From assembly GCF_016805985.1 (NCBI RefSeq), contig NZ_CP017661.1:1798001-1862000 (forward strand): DNA of 64,000 nucleotides, written 5' to 3'. Under the pieces are notes generated by a model, which had not been told where the DNA came from, made no database searches, and was given only the letters and a program-made list of their open reading frames with translations. Below are positions 15,731 through 24,868 of this stretch, one piece after another. This DNA comes from Microbacterium sp. JZ31. Lineage in GTDB: Bacteria; Actinomycetota; Actinomycetes; Actinomycetales; Microbacteriaceae. The translations under genes and the position numbers were made by a program. Within the stretch, counting starts at the first letter, position 1. Every line of letters begins with the position of its first letter.

Positions 15731-17247
15731 GCCTGCTGCACCTGCGTAATCTGTCGGTCACGATGCCGGGTGGCGTCGCCGCGCTGCGCGGCGTGGATCT
15801 CGACGTCGCCGCGGGCGAGGTGCTCGCGATCGTGGGCGAGTCGGGTGCGGGGAAGTCGGTGCTGGCGCGGACGATCCTCGGCCTGTCGCGGCGCGACGGC
15901 GGTCGGGTGTCCGCCGACGCCTTCGAGCTCGGCGGGCGGGATGCGCGTCGCCTTCCCGAGCGGCACTGGCGCGCGGTGCGCGGGGGCGGCGTCTCGCTCG
16001 TGCTGCAGGACGCGCTGCAGTCGCTCGATCCGCTGCGCACGATCGGCGCCGAGGTGGGCGAGGCGCTCGCGGTGCGGCGCGTGCCGCCGAGCGAGCGCCG
16101 CTCCCGGGTGCTGGATGCGCTCGAGGCGGCCGGACTGCCGCTCGGCGGGGCGCAGCGCTCGGAGGTCGCCGCGCGCCTGCGGCAGCGGCCGGGCGAGCTG
16201 TCGGGCGGCATGCGGCAGCGCGCGCTGATCGCGTCGGCGGTCGTCGCGGGAGCACCCCTCGTCGTGGCGGACGAGCCCACCACGGCGCTGGATGCCACCA
16301 CGGCCGTGCGCGTCCTGGACCTGCTGGGGCGTCTCCGCGACGAGGGCACCGGGCTCATCCTGATCAGCCACGATCTCGCCGCGGTCGCGCGCATCGCCGA
16401 CCGGATCGCGGTGCTCGACGCCGGCCGGATCGTCGAGAGCGGCCCCGCGGCCCGTCTGCTCTCCGAGCCCGCGCACCCCGTCACCCAGGCCCTGCTGGCG
16501 GCCGCGCCCCGGGGCGCGAAGCCGTCGCCCGCGTCCCAGACCCGCGAGCCGGTGCTCGAGGCGCAGGGCCTGGTGCGCCACTACCCCGGCCCCGGCGGCA
16601 CGGTCGCCGCGGTCGACGACGTCACGATCGCCGTCCGCGGGGGCGAGGTCCTCGGCATCGTGGGCGAATCCGGATCCGGCAAGTCGACGCTCGCCCGGCT
16701 GCTGCTCGGTCTCGAGCGGGCGGACGCCGGCGCCCTGACACGCCGCCCGGATGCGCGCGCCCGGCTGGTGCCGCAGGATCCGCTCGGAGCGTTCGATCCG
16801 CGCCACACCGTGGAGCGGATCCTGAGGCACGCACGCCGCGACGACGCCCCCGCACCCGCCGAGCTGCTCGCGCGCGTGGGGCTCGATGCCGCGGTGCTGC
16901 GGCGCCAGCCCGCGTCGCTCTCGGGCGGTCAGCGCCAGCGTGTCGCGATCGCCCGCGCCCTCGCCGCCCGGCCGGACGTGCTCGTGTGCGACGAGCCGGT
17001 GTCGGCGCTCGACGTTACGACCCAGGCCGGCATCCTCGATCTGCTGCTCGACCTGCAGCGCCGCGAGGGGCTCACGATCGTGTTCATCTCCCACGACCTC
17101 GCCGTCGTGCGCCGCGTCAGCGACCGCGTCGCGGTCATGCGGCACGGCCGCATCGTGGAGCAGGGCAACACCGAGGCGGTCTTCTCCCGCCCCGCCCACG
17201 CGTTCACGCGCGAGCTGGTGTCGGCCAGCCTCAGTCCGCGCTCGTGA
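15727..17247 (+). CDS. ABC transporter ATPase with two fused nucleotide-binding domains (DppD-DppF type)
   Basis: A 506-residue protein with two complete ATPase domains. The first has Walker A GESGAGKS, signature LSGGMRQRAL and Walker B LVVADEPT. The second has GESGSGKS, LSGGQRQRVA and VLVCDEPV. The fusion replaces the separate DppD and DppF subunits and energises the DppB/DppC-like permeases upstream. The second domain is shorter, missing part of the usual helical insert. Its last 17 bases overlap, tail to tail, the end of the minus-strand gene at 17231. Confidence 0.92.
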   Translation: MSLLHLRNLSVTMPGGVAALRGVDLDVAAGEVLAIVGESGAGKSVLARTILGLSRRDGGRVSADAFELGGRDARRLPERHWRAVRGGGVSLVLQDALQSLDPLRTIGAEVGEALAVRRVPPSERRSRVLDALEAAGLPLGGAQRSEVAARLRQRPGELSGGMRQRALIASAVVAGAPLVVADEPTTALDATTAVRVLDLLGRLRDEGTGLILISHDLAAVARIADRIAVLDAGRIVESGPAARLLSEPAHPVTQALLAAAPRGAKPSPASQTREPVLEAQGLVRHYPGPGGTVAAVDDVTIAVRGGEVLGIVGESGSGKSTLARLLLGLERADAGALTRRPDARARLVPQDPLGAFDPRHTVERILRHARRDDAPAPAELLARVGLDAAVLRRQPASLSGGQRQRVAIARALAARPDVLVCDEPVSALDVTTQAGILDLLLDLQRREGLTIVFISHDLAVVRRVSDRVAVMRHGRIVEQGNTEAVFSRPAHAFTRELVSASLSPRS

Positions 17248-17731
17248 CCGACAGCACGGAGGCGTCGGAGGCGAGGTTCACGAGCAGCACGTCGTCGGCG
17301 GCGTCCGGGTCGAGCGCGTACTCGAGCACGGCGAACGGATCCTCGCCGCCGTGCTCGTCCGCGAGGATCGTCATGCTCATCAGCTGAAGCGACCGGATGA
17401 TGTCGACCGCCGCATCCCCGCTGATGTCGACGAGGAAGTCCTCCAGCTCGTCGCCGAGCGTCTGCTGCTGCATCAGGATGTACTCGGTCACCTCGCTCGC
17501 GCGGTTGTCGACTTCGCTGAGCATCGCGGAGCGGCTGCGGCGATCGAGCTCCTCGAGAGCGGACACCATGGCGGCGGCGGCGTCGAGAGCCGCGGGCGAG
17601 ACGTCCTCCTGGTCGGGAGCCGTCAGGTCGACGGTGACGTTCTGGTCGCCGAGCTCGACGTTCTCAGACCAGAAGATGGAGCCGTCGGGGCCGGACTCCA
17701 GAAGGCCGAAGAAGTCGTGTTCGATCGCCAT
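17231..17731 (-). CDS. Small acidic cytoplasmic protein, possibly DUF2004 family
   Basis: A 166-residue strongly acidic protein without signal or membrane segments. The N-terminus MAIEHDFFGLLESGPDGSIF and following NVTVDLTAPD resemble DUF2004-type proteins of unknown role, an impression from memory only. The C-terminal half is helical. Start: ATG at 17731 with AGGG just upstream. It converges on and overlaps the ABC ATPase gene by 17 bases. No function can be given. Confidence 0.75.
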   Translation of the reverse strand: MAIEHDFFGLLESGPDGSIFWSENVELGDQNVTVDLTAPDQEDVSPAALDAAAAMVSALEELDRRSRSAMLSEVDNRASEVTEYILMQQQTLGDELEDFLVDISGDAAVDIIRSLQLMSMTILADEHGGEDPFAVLEYALDPDAADDVLLVNLASDASVLSVTSAD

Positions 17732-17799
17732 ATCCCTATGAAACCAGCAGGGCGACCCGCACGGTAGATCGCCCGGTCCGCGGCGCGATCGGGCGTGTC

Positions 17800-17883
17800 G
17801 CGGCGGGAGGATTCCGCGCCCGGGCGTGAGGATCCCGCCGCGCGGCGCAAGGGGCCCGGTACCCGGCGTGAGGATTCCGTGAG
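17800..17883. repeat. Four 21-bp tandem repeats upstream of kup
   Basis: GAGGATTCCG recurs at 17807 and 17870, with diverged copies GAGGATCCCG at 17828 and AAGGGGCCCG at 17849: four units at an exact 21-bp spacing. A further partial copy is at 17902. The array fills the region between the DUF2004-like gene and kup. Confidence 0.75.
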
Positions 17884-17957
17884 GATGCGGCTCGAGCGCG
17901 TGTGGATTCCGTGCGAGCCGGCCGTCGGGCGCGGTCTGCGGCGTAACTTCGCCCTCC

Positions 17958-19903
17958 GTGACACAGCTGCTCGAACGCACCCCGACCCGGACGACGGCCA
18001 CGCACTCCGTGCGGGACCGCGTCCGTTTCGCCCTGGTGCTCGGGCCCTCGGCGTCGTCTTCGGCGACATCGGCACGAGCCCGATCTACACGCTGCAGACG
18101 ATCTTCAACCCGGACGACCCGCACCCCGTGCCCGTCGACCCCGAGAACGTCTACGGCGTCGTGTCGCTCATCTTCTGGTCGATGATGATCATCGTCACGC
18201 TCACCTACGTGTCCCTCGCCATGCGCGTCGACAACCACGGTGAGGGCGGCATCATGGCGCTCATCACGCTGCTGCGGTCGTGGGCCGCCAAGCGACAGGT
18301 GCGCGTGACGGGGGTGCTGGCCGTGCTCGGCATCTTCGGCGCCTCGCTGTTCCTCGGCGACGGCATGATCACGCCCGCCATCTCGGTGCTGTCGGCCGTC
18401 GAGGGCCTTAAGGTCGTCAACCCCGACCTGGAGGCCTTCGTCATCCCGATCGTCGTCGTGATCATCGTCGTGCTGTTCGCGGCCCAGAAGTTCGGCACGA
18501 ATGCCGTCGGCCGCCTGTTCGGTCCGATCACGACCGTGTGGTTCGTCGCGATCGCGCTGTGCGGCGTCGGCGGCATCCTGCTGGAGCCGGGGATCCTCGT
18601 GGCCCTGTCGCCCACGTACGCGTTCACGTTCCTGCTCGGTCACTTCCACTACGCGTTCTTCGCGCTCGCGGCGATCGTGCTGTGCTTCACCGGCGCCGAG
18701 GCGCTGTACGCGGACATGGGCCACTTCGGGCGAAAGCCCATCACGATCGGCTGGCTGTTCGTCGTGCTGCCCGCCGTCACGATCAACTACATGGGTCAGG
18801 GCGCGCTGATCCTGCACGACGAGGGTGCGCTGGCATCCCCGTTCTTCCTGCTGATCCCCGACGCCCTGCGTGTGCCGATGATCATCCTGGCCACCGCCGC
18901 GACGGTCATCGCGTCGCAGGCGGTCATCAGCGGGGCCTTCTCCGTCGCGTCGCAGGCCGCCGAGCTCGGCTACCTGCCGCGCCTGCGCATCCTGCACACC
19001 TCCACCGACACGTACGGTCAGATCTACGTGCCGTGGGTCAACTGGATCATCCTCGCCGCAGTGCTGATCCTGGTCTTCACGTTCCAGAGCTCCACCGCCC
19101 TCGCCTACGCGTACGGCATGACGGCGATCGGCACGAACACGATCACGACGATCCTGTTCTTCTACGTCGCCTTCCGCGCATGGAAGACGCCGCGCTGGCT
19201 GCTGTGGACCGGCCTCGCGCTGATCCTGTCGTTCGAGCTGCTGTTCGTCGCGGCGAACCTGACGAAGATCCTGCACGGCGCGTGGCTGCCGCTGGCGATC
19301 GCGCTGGCGTCGTTCACGGTCATGGCGACGTGGCAGAAGGGCCGCAGCATCGTGACGGCGAAGCGCACGAAGATGGAGGGCTCCCTCGCCGAGTTCATGG
19401 AGGAGATCAAGAGCCGTCCCTACGAGATCGTGACCGTCCCGGGCACCGCGATCTTCCTCAACCGCGGCAAGAGCGCCGTGCCGCTGGCGCTGCGCGACAA
19501 CATCCGCCACAACCACGTGCGGCACGAGAACATCGTGCTCGTGTCCGTCGAGATCGCGACCGTCCCGCGCGTGGCATCCCGGCACCGCGTCGTGGTCGAC
19601 GACCTGGGCGACCCCACGGACGGCATCACCCACGTCACCGTGAACTTCGGCTACGCCGAGGTGACGGACGTCCCTCGCGCCCTGGCGCTCGTGAGCCCGA
19701 AGGCCGCGTGCGGGCGGCTGCAGCTGGACGAGGCGATCTACTATCTGTCGAAGATCGAGCTGCGCGCCGGCCGCAAGCCGCGCATGCGGACGTGGCGCAA
19801 GAAGCTCTTCCTCGCGACCTCGCGCATCACGGTGGACGCGGCCGAGCACTTCAACCTGCCGCTGAACCGCACGGTCGTCCTCGGCGAGGTCGTCGAGATC
19901 TGA
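17958..19903 (+). CDS. kup: Kup-family potassium uptake transporter with an apparent -1 frameshift near the 5' end
   Basis: About 648 residues if the frame is restored. The family block ALGVVFGDIGTSPIYTL, about twelve membrane helices and the cytoplasmic C-terminal domain are all present. Kup imports K+ with H+. The main frame has no sensible start. The expected N-terminus (GTG 17958, MTQLLERTPTRTT..RFALVLG) lies in another frame and would join ALGVVFGDIG if one G were added to the GGG at 18042-18044. TAACTT lies 8 bases before the GTG. Either the base is a sequencing error or the gene is damaged; ATG 17885 in the main frame gives an implausible N-terminus. Confidence 0.85.
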
Positions 19904-19941
19904 TTCCCTCGGGGACGCTCCCACCCTGACTCACGGGGGCT

Positions 19942-19955
19942 CGCGGACGACCGCG
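19942..19955. terminator. Possible hairpin between convergent kup and ftsY
   Basis: CGCGG-ACGA-CCGCG is a 5-bp stem between the kup and ftsY stops. It has no T-run. Weak evidence. Confidence 0.25.
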
Positions 19956-19957
19956 CG

Positions 19958-20839
19958 TCAGTCGACGGCGCCCTCGACGAGAGCCTGCACGAACACGTGC
20001 GGCGTGAAGCCCGTGAGGTCTCCGATGCCCTCGCCCTGGCCGAGCAGCTTGACGGGGATGCCCGTGCGCTCCTGCACGGCGAGCACGAAGCCGCCCCTGG
20101 CCGAGCCGTCGAGCTTCGAGATCACGAGGCCCGTCACGCCCGCGTGCTGCAGGAATGCCTCTGCCTGCATCACGCCGTTCTGGCCCGTCGTCGCATCCAG
20201 CACGAGCAGCACCTCGCTGATCGGCGCCTGCTTCTCGATCACACGCCGGATCTTGGTGAGCTCATCCATCAGGCCGCCCTTGGTGTGCAGGCGCCCCGCC
20301 GTGTCGACGAGCACGATCTCGGTGCCCGTGCGCTTGGCGTAGTCGATCGTCTGGAACGCGACGGAGGCGGGATCCTGACCCTCGCGGTCGGGGCGCACGA
20401 TCGCGGCTCCCCCGCGCTCGGCCCAGGTCGCGAGCTGGTCGACGGCCGCGGCGCGGAACGTGTCGGCCGCGCCGACGACGACCGAGCGCTGGTAGCGGCC
20501 CAGGAAGTGCGCGAACTTGCCGATCGTGGTGGTCTTGCCCACCCCGTTCACGCCGACCACGAGCACGACGGCGGGGCGTTCGGTGAGCTTCAGCGTCGTG
20601 TCGTACTTCGCGAAGCGCTCCTCGAGCGTCTCCTGCAGCATGCGGTTGAGGTCACGCGGATCCGTCGTGCGGTAGCGCTCGACGTCCTCCCGCAGCTGGT
20701 CGACGATCCGCTCCGTGATGTCGGGCCCGAAGTCGGCCTGGATCAGCGCGGTCTCCAGCGTGTCCCAGGTGTCCTCGTCGATCGTCGGACGCGTGAACAT
20801 GCCGCGCAGCGCGCGACCCAGGGACCACTTCTCCGCCAT
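19958..20839 (-). CDS. ftsY: Signal recognition particle receptor FtsY
   Basis: A 293-residue SRP GTPase, the receptor that brings ribosome-nascent-chain complexes to SecYEG. The N domain comes first, then G1 GVNGVGKTTT near residue 95, DTFRAAAVDQL, G3 DTAGRLHTKGG, the G4-type SKLDGSARGG and a C-terminal GEGIGDLTGF. The long acidic A domain of E. coli FtsY is missing, as in many actinobacteria with the short form. The start is supported by a -10 hexamer 7 bases before the ATG. It is not directly adjacent to smc here; glgC, glgA and a methyltransferase lie between. Confidence 0.95.
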   Translation of the reverse strand: MAEKWSLGRALRGMFTRPTIDEDTWDTLETALIQADFGPDITERIVDQLREDVERYRTTDPRDLNRMLQETLEERFAKYDTTLKLTERPAVVLVVGVNGVGKTTTIGKFAHFLGRYQRSVVVGAADTFRAAAVDQLATWAERGGAAIVRPDREGQDPASVAFQTIDYAKRTGTEIVLVDTAGRLHTKGGLMDELTKIRRVIEKQAPISEVLLVLDATTGQNGVMQAEAFLQHAGVTGLVISKLDGSARGGFVLAVQERTGIPVKLLGQGEGIGDLTGFTPHVFVQALVEGAVD

Positions 20840-20846
20840 GGGTTCA

Positions 20847-20852
20847 ACTCTA
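20847..20852 (-). promoter_or_regulatory. Leaderless -10 hexamer for ftsY
   Basis: TAGAGT on the minus strand is followed by 7 bases and the ATG at 20839. Confidence 0.5.
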
Positions 20853-20905
20853 TGTGTGCGGGTGCCCCCTCCGCGGGCCCCGGGCGCCGCGCCGACGCGT
20901 GCCGC

Positions 20906-22159
20906 TCAGTCGGCCGTGACGCGCACGCCCTTGCCGACCACCGTGATGCCGCTGTCGGTCACGATGAAGCCCCGCGCGCGGTCCTTCTCGGCGTCGACGC
21001 CGATCGAGGCGCCGGGATCGACAACCACGCTCTTGTCGATGATCGCGCGGCGCACGGTGGCGCCCGCGGCGACGCGCGTGTTCTCGAACAGGATGGAGTC
21101 GGTCAGCATCGCCCCGGATTCGACGACGGCGCGCCCGCCGAGCACGCTGCGCTCGATGTGCGCGCCCGAGATGACGGAGCCGAGGGAGACGATCGAGTCG
21201 ATCACGGTGCTGAGCGTGCCGCGGGCATCGCGCGTGAACTTGGCGGGCGGCAGGTTGTCCTGGCGGCTGAAGATGGGCCACTCGTTGTTGTAGAGGTTGA
21301 AGACCGGCAGCACCGAGATCAGGTCCTGGTGCGCGTCGAAGTACGACTCGATCGTGCCGACGTCGCGCCAGTAGTAGCGGTCGCGCGCCGTGCTGCCCGG
21401 GACGTCGTTGTGCTTCATGTCGTACACGCCCGCCGTGCCCTTGTCGACGAAGTACGGCACGATGTCGCCGCCCATGTCGTGGTTCGAGTCCGTGCGCTCG
21501 CCGTCGGCCCGCACGGCCTCGACGAGCGCGTCGGTCGTGAAGATGTAGTTGCCCATCGAGGCCAGCACCTCGCCGGGCGAATCGGGAAGGCCCTGCGGCT
21601 GCGAGGGCTTCTCGAGGAACTCGCGGATGCTCGCCGGGCTTCCGGGGTCGACGTCGATCACGCCGAACTGGTTCGCGAGCGTGATCGGCTGCCGGATCGC
21701 CGCCACCGTGCACTCGGCCCCCGACGCGATGTGCGCGTCGAGCATGTGCTCGAAGTCCATGCGATACACGTGATCCGCTCCCACGACCACGATGTAGTCG
21801 GGGTTCTCGTCGAACACGAGGTTCAGGCTCTGCAGGATCGCGTCGGCCGAACCGAGGTACCAGCGCTTGCCGAGGCGCTGCTGCGCGGGCACCGAGGTGA
21901 CGTACGAGTTGAACAGCCCGCTCATGCGCCACAGCTGCGAGATGTGGCGGTCGAGGCTGTGCGACTTGTACTGCGTCAGCACGATGACCTGGCGCAGGCC
22001 GGAGTTCATCAGGTTGGACAGCGCGAAGTCGATCAGGCGATAGTGGCCGCCGAAGGGGACGGCGGGCTTCGCGCGATCCAGCGTGAGCGGCATCAGTCGC
22101 TTGCCTTCGCCGCCCGCGAGCACGATTCCCAGCACCTTCTTCGTCGCAGACGCTGCCAT
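20906..22159 (-). CDS. glgC: Glucose-1-phosphate adenylyltransferase
   Basis: A 417-residue ADP-glucose pyrophosphorylase, which makes ADP-glucose from glucose-1-phosphate and ATP for glycogen and related alpha-glucans. The nucleotidyltransferase opening [28 protein letters not shown] and the [12 protein letters not shown] motif are present, followed by a C-terminal left-handed beta-helix. Divergent from glgA with only 49 bp between the start codons. The -10 hexamer lies 7 bases before the ATG. The same divergent pair occurs in mycobacteria. Confidence 0.96.
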   Translation of the reverse strand: MAASATKKVLGIVLAGGEGKRLMPLTLDRAKPAVPFGGHYRLIDFALSNLMNSGLRQVIVLTQYKSHSLDRHISQLWRMSGLFNSYVTSVPAQQRLGKRWYLGSADAILQSLNLVFDENPDYIVVVGADHVYRMDFEHMLDAHIASGAECTVAAIRQPITLANQFGVIDVDPGSPASIREFLEKPSQPQGLPDSPGEVLASMGNYIFTTDALVEAVRADGERTDSNHDMGGDIVPYFVDKGTAGVYDMKHNDVPGSTARDRYYWRDVGTIESYFDAHQDLISVLPVFNLYNNEWPIFSRQDNLPPAKFTRDARGTLSTVIDSIVSLGSVISGAHIERSVLGGRAVVESGAMLTDSILFENTRVAAGATVRRAIIDKSVVVDPGASIGVDAEKDRARGFIVTDSGITVVGKGVRVTAD

Positions 22160-22166
22160 AGGCCTG

Positions 22167-22172
22167 ACCCTA
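22167..22172 (-). promoter_or_regulatory. Leaderless -10 hexamer for glgC
   Basis: TAGGGT on the minus strand, 7 bases before the ATG at 22159. Confidence 0.55.
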
Positions 22173-22196
22173 GTGTCCCGCGGACGCGGATCGCAC

Positions 22197-22202
22197 TAGG
22201 TT
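22197..22202 (+). promoter_or_regulatory. Leaderless -10 hexamer for glgA
   Basis: TAGGTT, 6 bases before the ATG at 22209. The two divergent -10 boxes (this and 22167-22172) are 24 bases apart, so the promoters must overlap. Confidence 0.6.
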
Positions 22203-22208
22203 GACACC

Positions 22209-23396
22209 ATGCGCGTCGACCTGCTCACCCGCGAGTATCCGCCCGAGATCTACGGGGGCGCCGGCGTCCACGTGGCCGAGCTCGTCAAGGCGCTGCGGCG
22301 CGACATCGACGTCGTCGTGCGGTGCTTCGGCGCCCCGAGGGACGAGCAGGACGTGCACGCCTACGCCGTGCCGCCCGAGCTCGGCGAGGCGAACGGCGCG
22401 CTGCAGACCATGGGGGTCGACCTCGCGATCGCGCGCGACGCGGCGGGGGCGGATCTCGTGCACTCGCACACCTGGTACGCGAACTTCGGGGGCCACGTGG
22501 CCAAGATGCTGCACGGCATCCCGCACGTGGCGACGGCACACAGCCTGGAGCCGCTGCGCCCCTGGAAGGCCGAGCAGCTCGGCGGCGGCTACCGCCTGTC
22601 GAGCTGGATCGAGCGCGACGCCCTGACATCCGCCGACGCGGTCGTGGCGGTCAGCGAGGGCATGCGACGCGACCTCCTGCGCGTGTACCCAGATCTCGAT
22701 CCCGGGCGCGTGAAGGTCGTCTACAACGGCATCGACCTCGACGCCTGGAGACGCGTCGAGGATCCCGACACGGTGCGTGCGCTCGGGGTGGATCCCGATC
22801 GCCCGTCGATCGTCTTCGTCGGGCGGATCACGCGCCAGAAGGGACTGCCGTACCTGCTGCGCGCCGCGCGGCAGCTGCCGCCGGATGTGCAGCTCGTGCT
22901 CTGCGCGGGCGCCCCCGACACGCCGGAGATCATGACGGAGGTCGAGGGTCTCGTCGCCGAGCTGCGCGAGACCCGCGCGGGCGTGGTGTGGATCGACCGT
23001 CATCTGCCGCGTCACGAGCTGAGCGCCCTCCTGAGCGCGGCCACGACGTTCGTGTGCCCCTCGGTGTACGAACCCCTCGGCATCGTCAACCTGGAGGCCA
23101 TGGCGTGCGGCGCTCCCGTCGTCGGCACGGGCACGGGCGGCATCCCGGAGGTCGTCGCCCACGGTGAGACCGGCACGATCGTGCCGCTGGAGCAGCTCGA
23201 CGACGGCACCGGCACCCCGACGGACCCCGACCGGTTCGTCTCCGACCTCGCGGCCGCGCTCACCGACATGGTGTCGGATCCGGAGCGCGCTCGCGCCCTG
23301 GGCGAGGCGGGTCGCCTGCGCGCGGAACGCGAGTTCTCGTGGCGGCAGATCGCCGACCGCACCCACGCGCTCTACGCCGACGTCCTGGCCGGCTGA
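22209..23396 (+). CDS. glgA: GT4-type glycogen/alpha-glucan synthase (actinobacterial GlgA/GlgM)
   Basis: A 395-residue GT-B glycosyltransferase of family GT4. The N-terminal motif REYPPEIYGGAGVHV, AHSLEPLRPWK, and the C-terminal EPLGIVNLEAMACGAPVV with the paired Glu residues are present. Actinobacterial members use ADP-glucose to extend glucan or to make maltose-1-phosphate. It is divergent from glgC, the source of ADP-glucose. The start codon is preceded by a -10 at leaderless spacing and has no Shine-Dalgarno. Confidence 0.93.
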   Translation: MRVDLLTREYPPEIYGGAGVHVAELVKALRRDIDVVVRCFGAPRDEQDVHAYAVPPELGEANGALQTMGVDLAIARDAAGADLVHSHTWYANFGGHVAKMLHGIPHVATAHSLEPLRPWKAEQLGGGYRLSSWIERDALTSADAVVAVSEGMRRDLLRVYPDLDPGRVKVVYNGIDLDAWRRVEDPDTVRALGVDPDRPSIVFVGRITRQKGLPYLLRAARQLPPDVQLVLCAGAPDTPEIMTEVEGLVAELRETRAGVVWIDRHLPRHELSALLSAATTFVCPSVYEPLGIVNLEAMACGAPVVGTGTGGIPEVVAHGETGTIVPLEQLDDGTGTPTDPDRFVSDLAAALTDMVSDPERARALGEAGRLRAEREFSWRQIADRTHALYADVLAG

Positions 23397-23551
23397 GCCC
23401 CCCGCATGAGCGCTCCGCGCGACGTTCCGCCCGCGACAGATGTTGACGGCGGACCCGCCCCCGGAGGACGACACGCGGACAGCCGCGCCCTCTCCCCGCG
23501 CGACGCGACGCCCCGACGCGCCGGGTCGCCGCGCTCGGCGCCGCGATCTGC

Positions 23552-23728
23552 ATGGGCGCGGCGACGACGACGTACTACCTGCTGCGCTGGATCGTGCTCG
23601 ACCCGTGGCGCATGGGAGCCTCCGATCCGGCCGCCGAGCAGTGGCACTCCCCGGCCGGGCTCCTGGTGCTCGTCGCGGTCGTCGGTGCGCTGACGGACCT
23701 CGCGCGCGCGGTCTTCGCGATGCTCTGA
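23552..23728 (+). CDS. Possible small membrane protein, 5' end unresolved
   Basis: In this frame the segment from about 23531 to 23728 reads VAALGAAICMGAATTTYYLLRWIVLDPWRMGASD.. then AGLLVLVAVVGALTDLARAVFAML and a stop: two credible membrane helices. The only start in frame is ATG 23552, which would cut into the first helix. The frame is closed by a stop at 23444-23446. Plausible hydrophilic N-termini exist in the other frames (ATG 23406 and ATG 23440), so a frameshift is possible. Function unknown. It fills the 341-base gap between glgA and the methyltransferase gene. Confidence 0.4.
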   Translation: MGAATTTYYLLRWIVLDPWRMGASDPAAEQWHSPAGLLVLVAVVGALTDLARAVFAML

Positions 23729-23737
23729 CCGCCGCCG

Positions 23738-24868
23738 TCAGCGCGAGACGCTGACCGTGACCGTGAACTTCGGGTTGCGACCCGCCTGGCGCGTGGGGCC
23801 GACCGTGCGCTCGAGGATCGGCCGGTAGCCGAGGTGCGAGTTGAACACGCACCACAGCTCGCCGCCCGGGCGCAGCACGCGCGCGGCGTCCGCGAAGAGC
23901 CTGGGCGCGATCGCATCCGTCACCGCGGCCCCCGAGTGGAACGGCGGGTTCAGCAGGATCAGGTCGGCCGACGCGTCGGACTGCGCGTGGAGCCCGTCGT
24001 CACGCACGACCTCGACGCGGTCCGCGACGCCGTTCGCGGCGGCCGTCGCCCGGGCCGATGCCACCGCCGCGGCCGACTGATCCGTCGCGAGCACGCGGAT
24101 GGCGGGCCGGTCCCTCGCGAGCATGGTCGCGAGCACGCCCGTGCCGCACGCGAGGTCGATCGCGGTCTCGGCCTCGCGCATCCCGTCGAGGAACCCGAGC
24201 AGGTACCGCGTGCCGATGTCGATCGACGTGCCCGCGAACGCCGCGCCGTGGGCGCACACCGTGATCCCGAGGTCGGGATGGTCTCGCCGCCGCGGCCACG
24301 GTGATCCGGATCCGCGTACCGCCCCGCTCGCATGCAGCACACGCGACTTGCCGGCGGCCCGGCTCGCCGTGACGGACGTGAAGTGCCGCCCCAGTACGTC
24401 GTTCATCGCCGGCGTCATGTGCTTCACGCGTCCGCCCGCGACGAGCCGAACGTCGTGCGCGGCTGCGGCGGCGATCACCCCGGCGATCTCGTCGAGCGCG
24501 TCGAGCGACCGCGGCAGCTGCAGCAGCACGGTGCGCGCGCCGTCGGCGAGCGAGGCGTCGAGCCCGTGCCAGGTCACCCGGTCGAGCGGGATGCCGATCC
24601 GCTCGGCGTTCGCCCGCAGCGCCCGCTCCCCCGTGATGGCATCCTGATGCACGCGCACCCGGGCGTCGGGATCGGCCGCCAGCAGCGACAGCGTGAGCCC
24701 TCCGTACCGGTCGCCGATCACGACGACCTCCCCGTGATCCCCACCGGTCTCCGACTCCGTCAGGACGAGCCGATCGCTGACGTCGGCCGCGACCAGGTCG
24801 TGCGCCTCCACGTCCGGCCACCGCCGCAGCCGCGGCGCGAGAGCGTCGAACTCCTCGGCGGCCGTCAC
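23738..24868 (-). CDS. RlmG/RsmC-type rRNA guanine-N2 methyltransferase homolog
   Basis: A 376-residue protein with two methyltransferase-like halves. The C-terminal half is active-looking: the SAM-binding DLACGTGVLATMLA, acidic ATDQS, and catalytic NPPFHSG. The N-terminal half has a degenerate fold. This is the layout of RsmC/RlmG, which methylate guanines in 16S or 23S rRNA. Which rRNA base is modified cannot be told. The GTG start overlaps the smc stop by four bases, so it is co-translated with smc. Confidence 0.85.
   Translation of the reverse strand: MTAAEEFDALAPRLRRWPDVEAHDLVAADVSDRLVLTESETGGDHGEVVVIGDRYGGLTLSLLAADPDARVRVHQDAITGERALRANAERIGIPLDRVTWHGLDASLADGARTVLLQLPRSLDALDEIAGVIAAAAAHDVRLVAGGRVKHMTPAMNDVLGRHFTSVTASRAAGKSRVLHASGAVRGSGSPWPRRRDHPDLGITVCAHGAAFAGTSIDIGTRYLLGFLDGMREAETAIDLACGTGVLATMLARDRPAIRVLATDQSAAAVASARATAAANGVADRVEVVRDDGLHAQSDASADLILLNPPFHSGAAVTDAIAPRLFADAARVLRPGGELWCVFNSHLGYRPILERTVGPTRQAGRNPKFTVTVSVSR

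Noticed and set aside
18036..18050. Programmed -1 frameshift in kup
   Set aside because: No slippery heptamer in the needed phase (the sequence is CTC GGG CCC in the upstream frame) and no downstream pseudoknot is evident; Kup genes are not known to use recoding.
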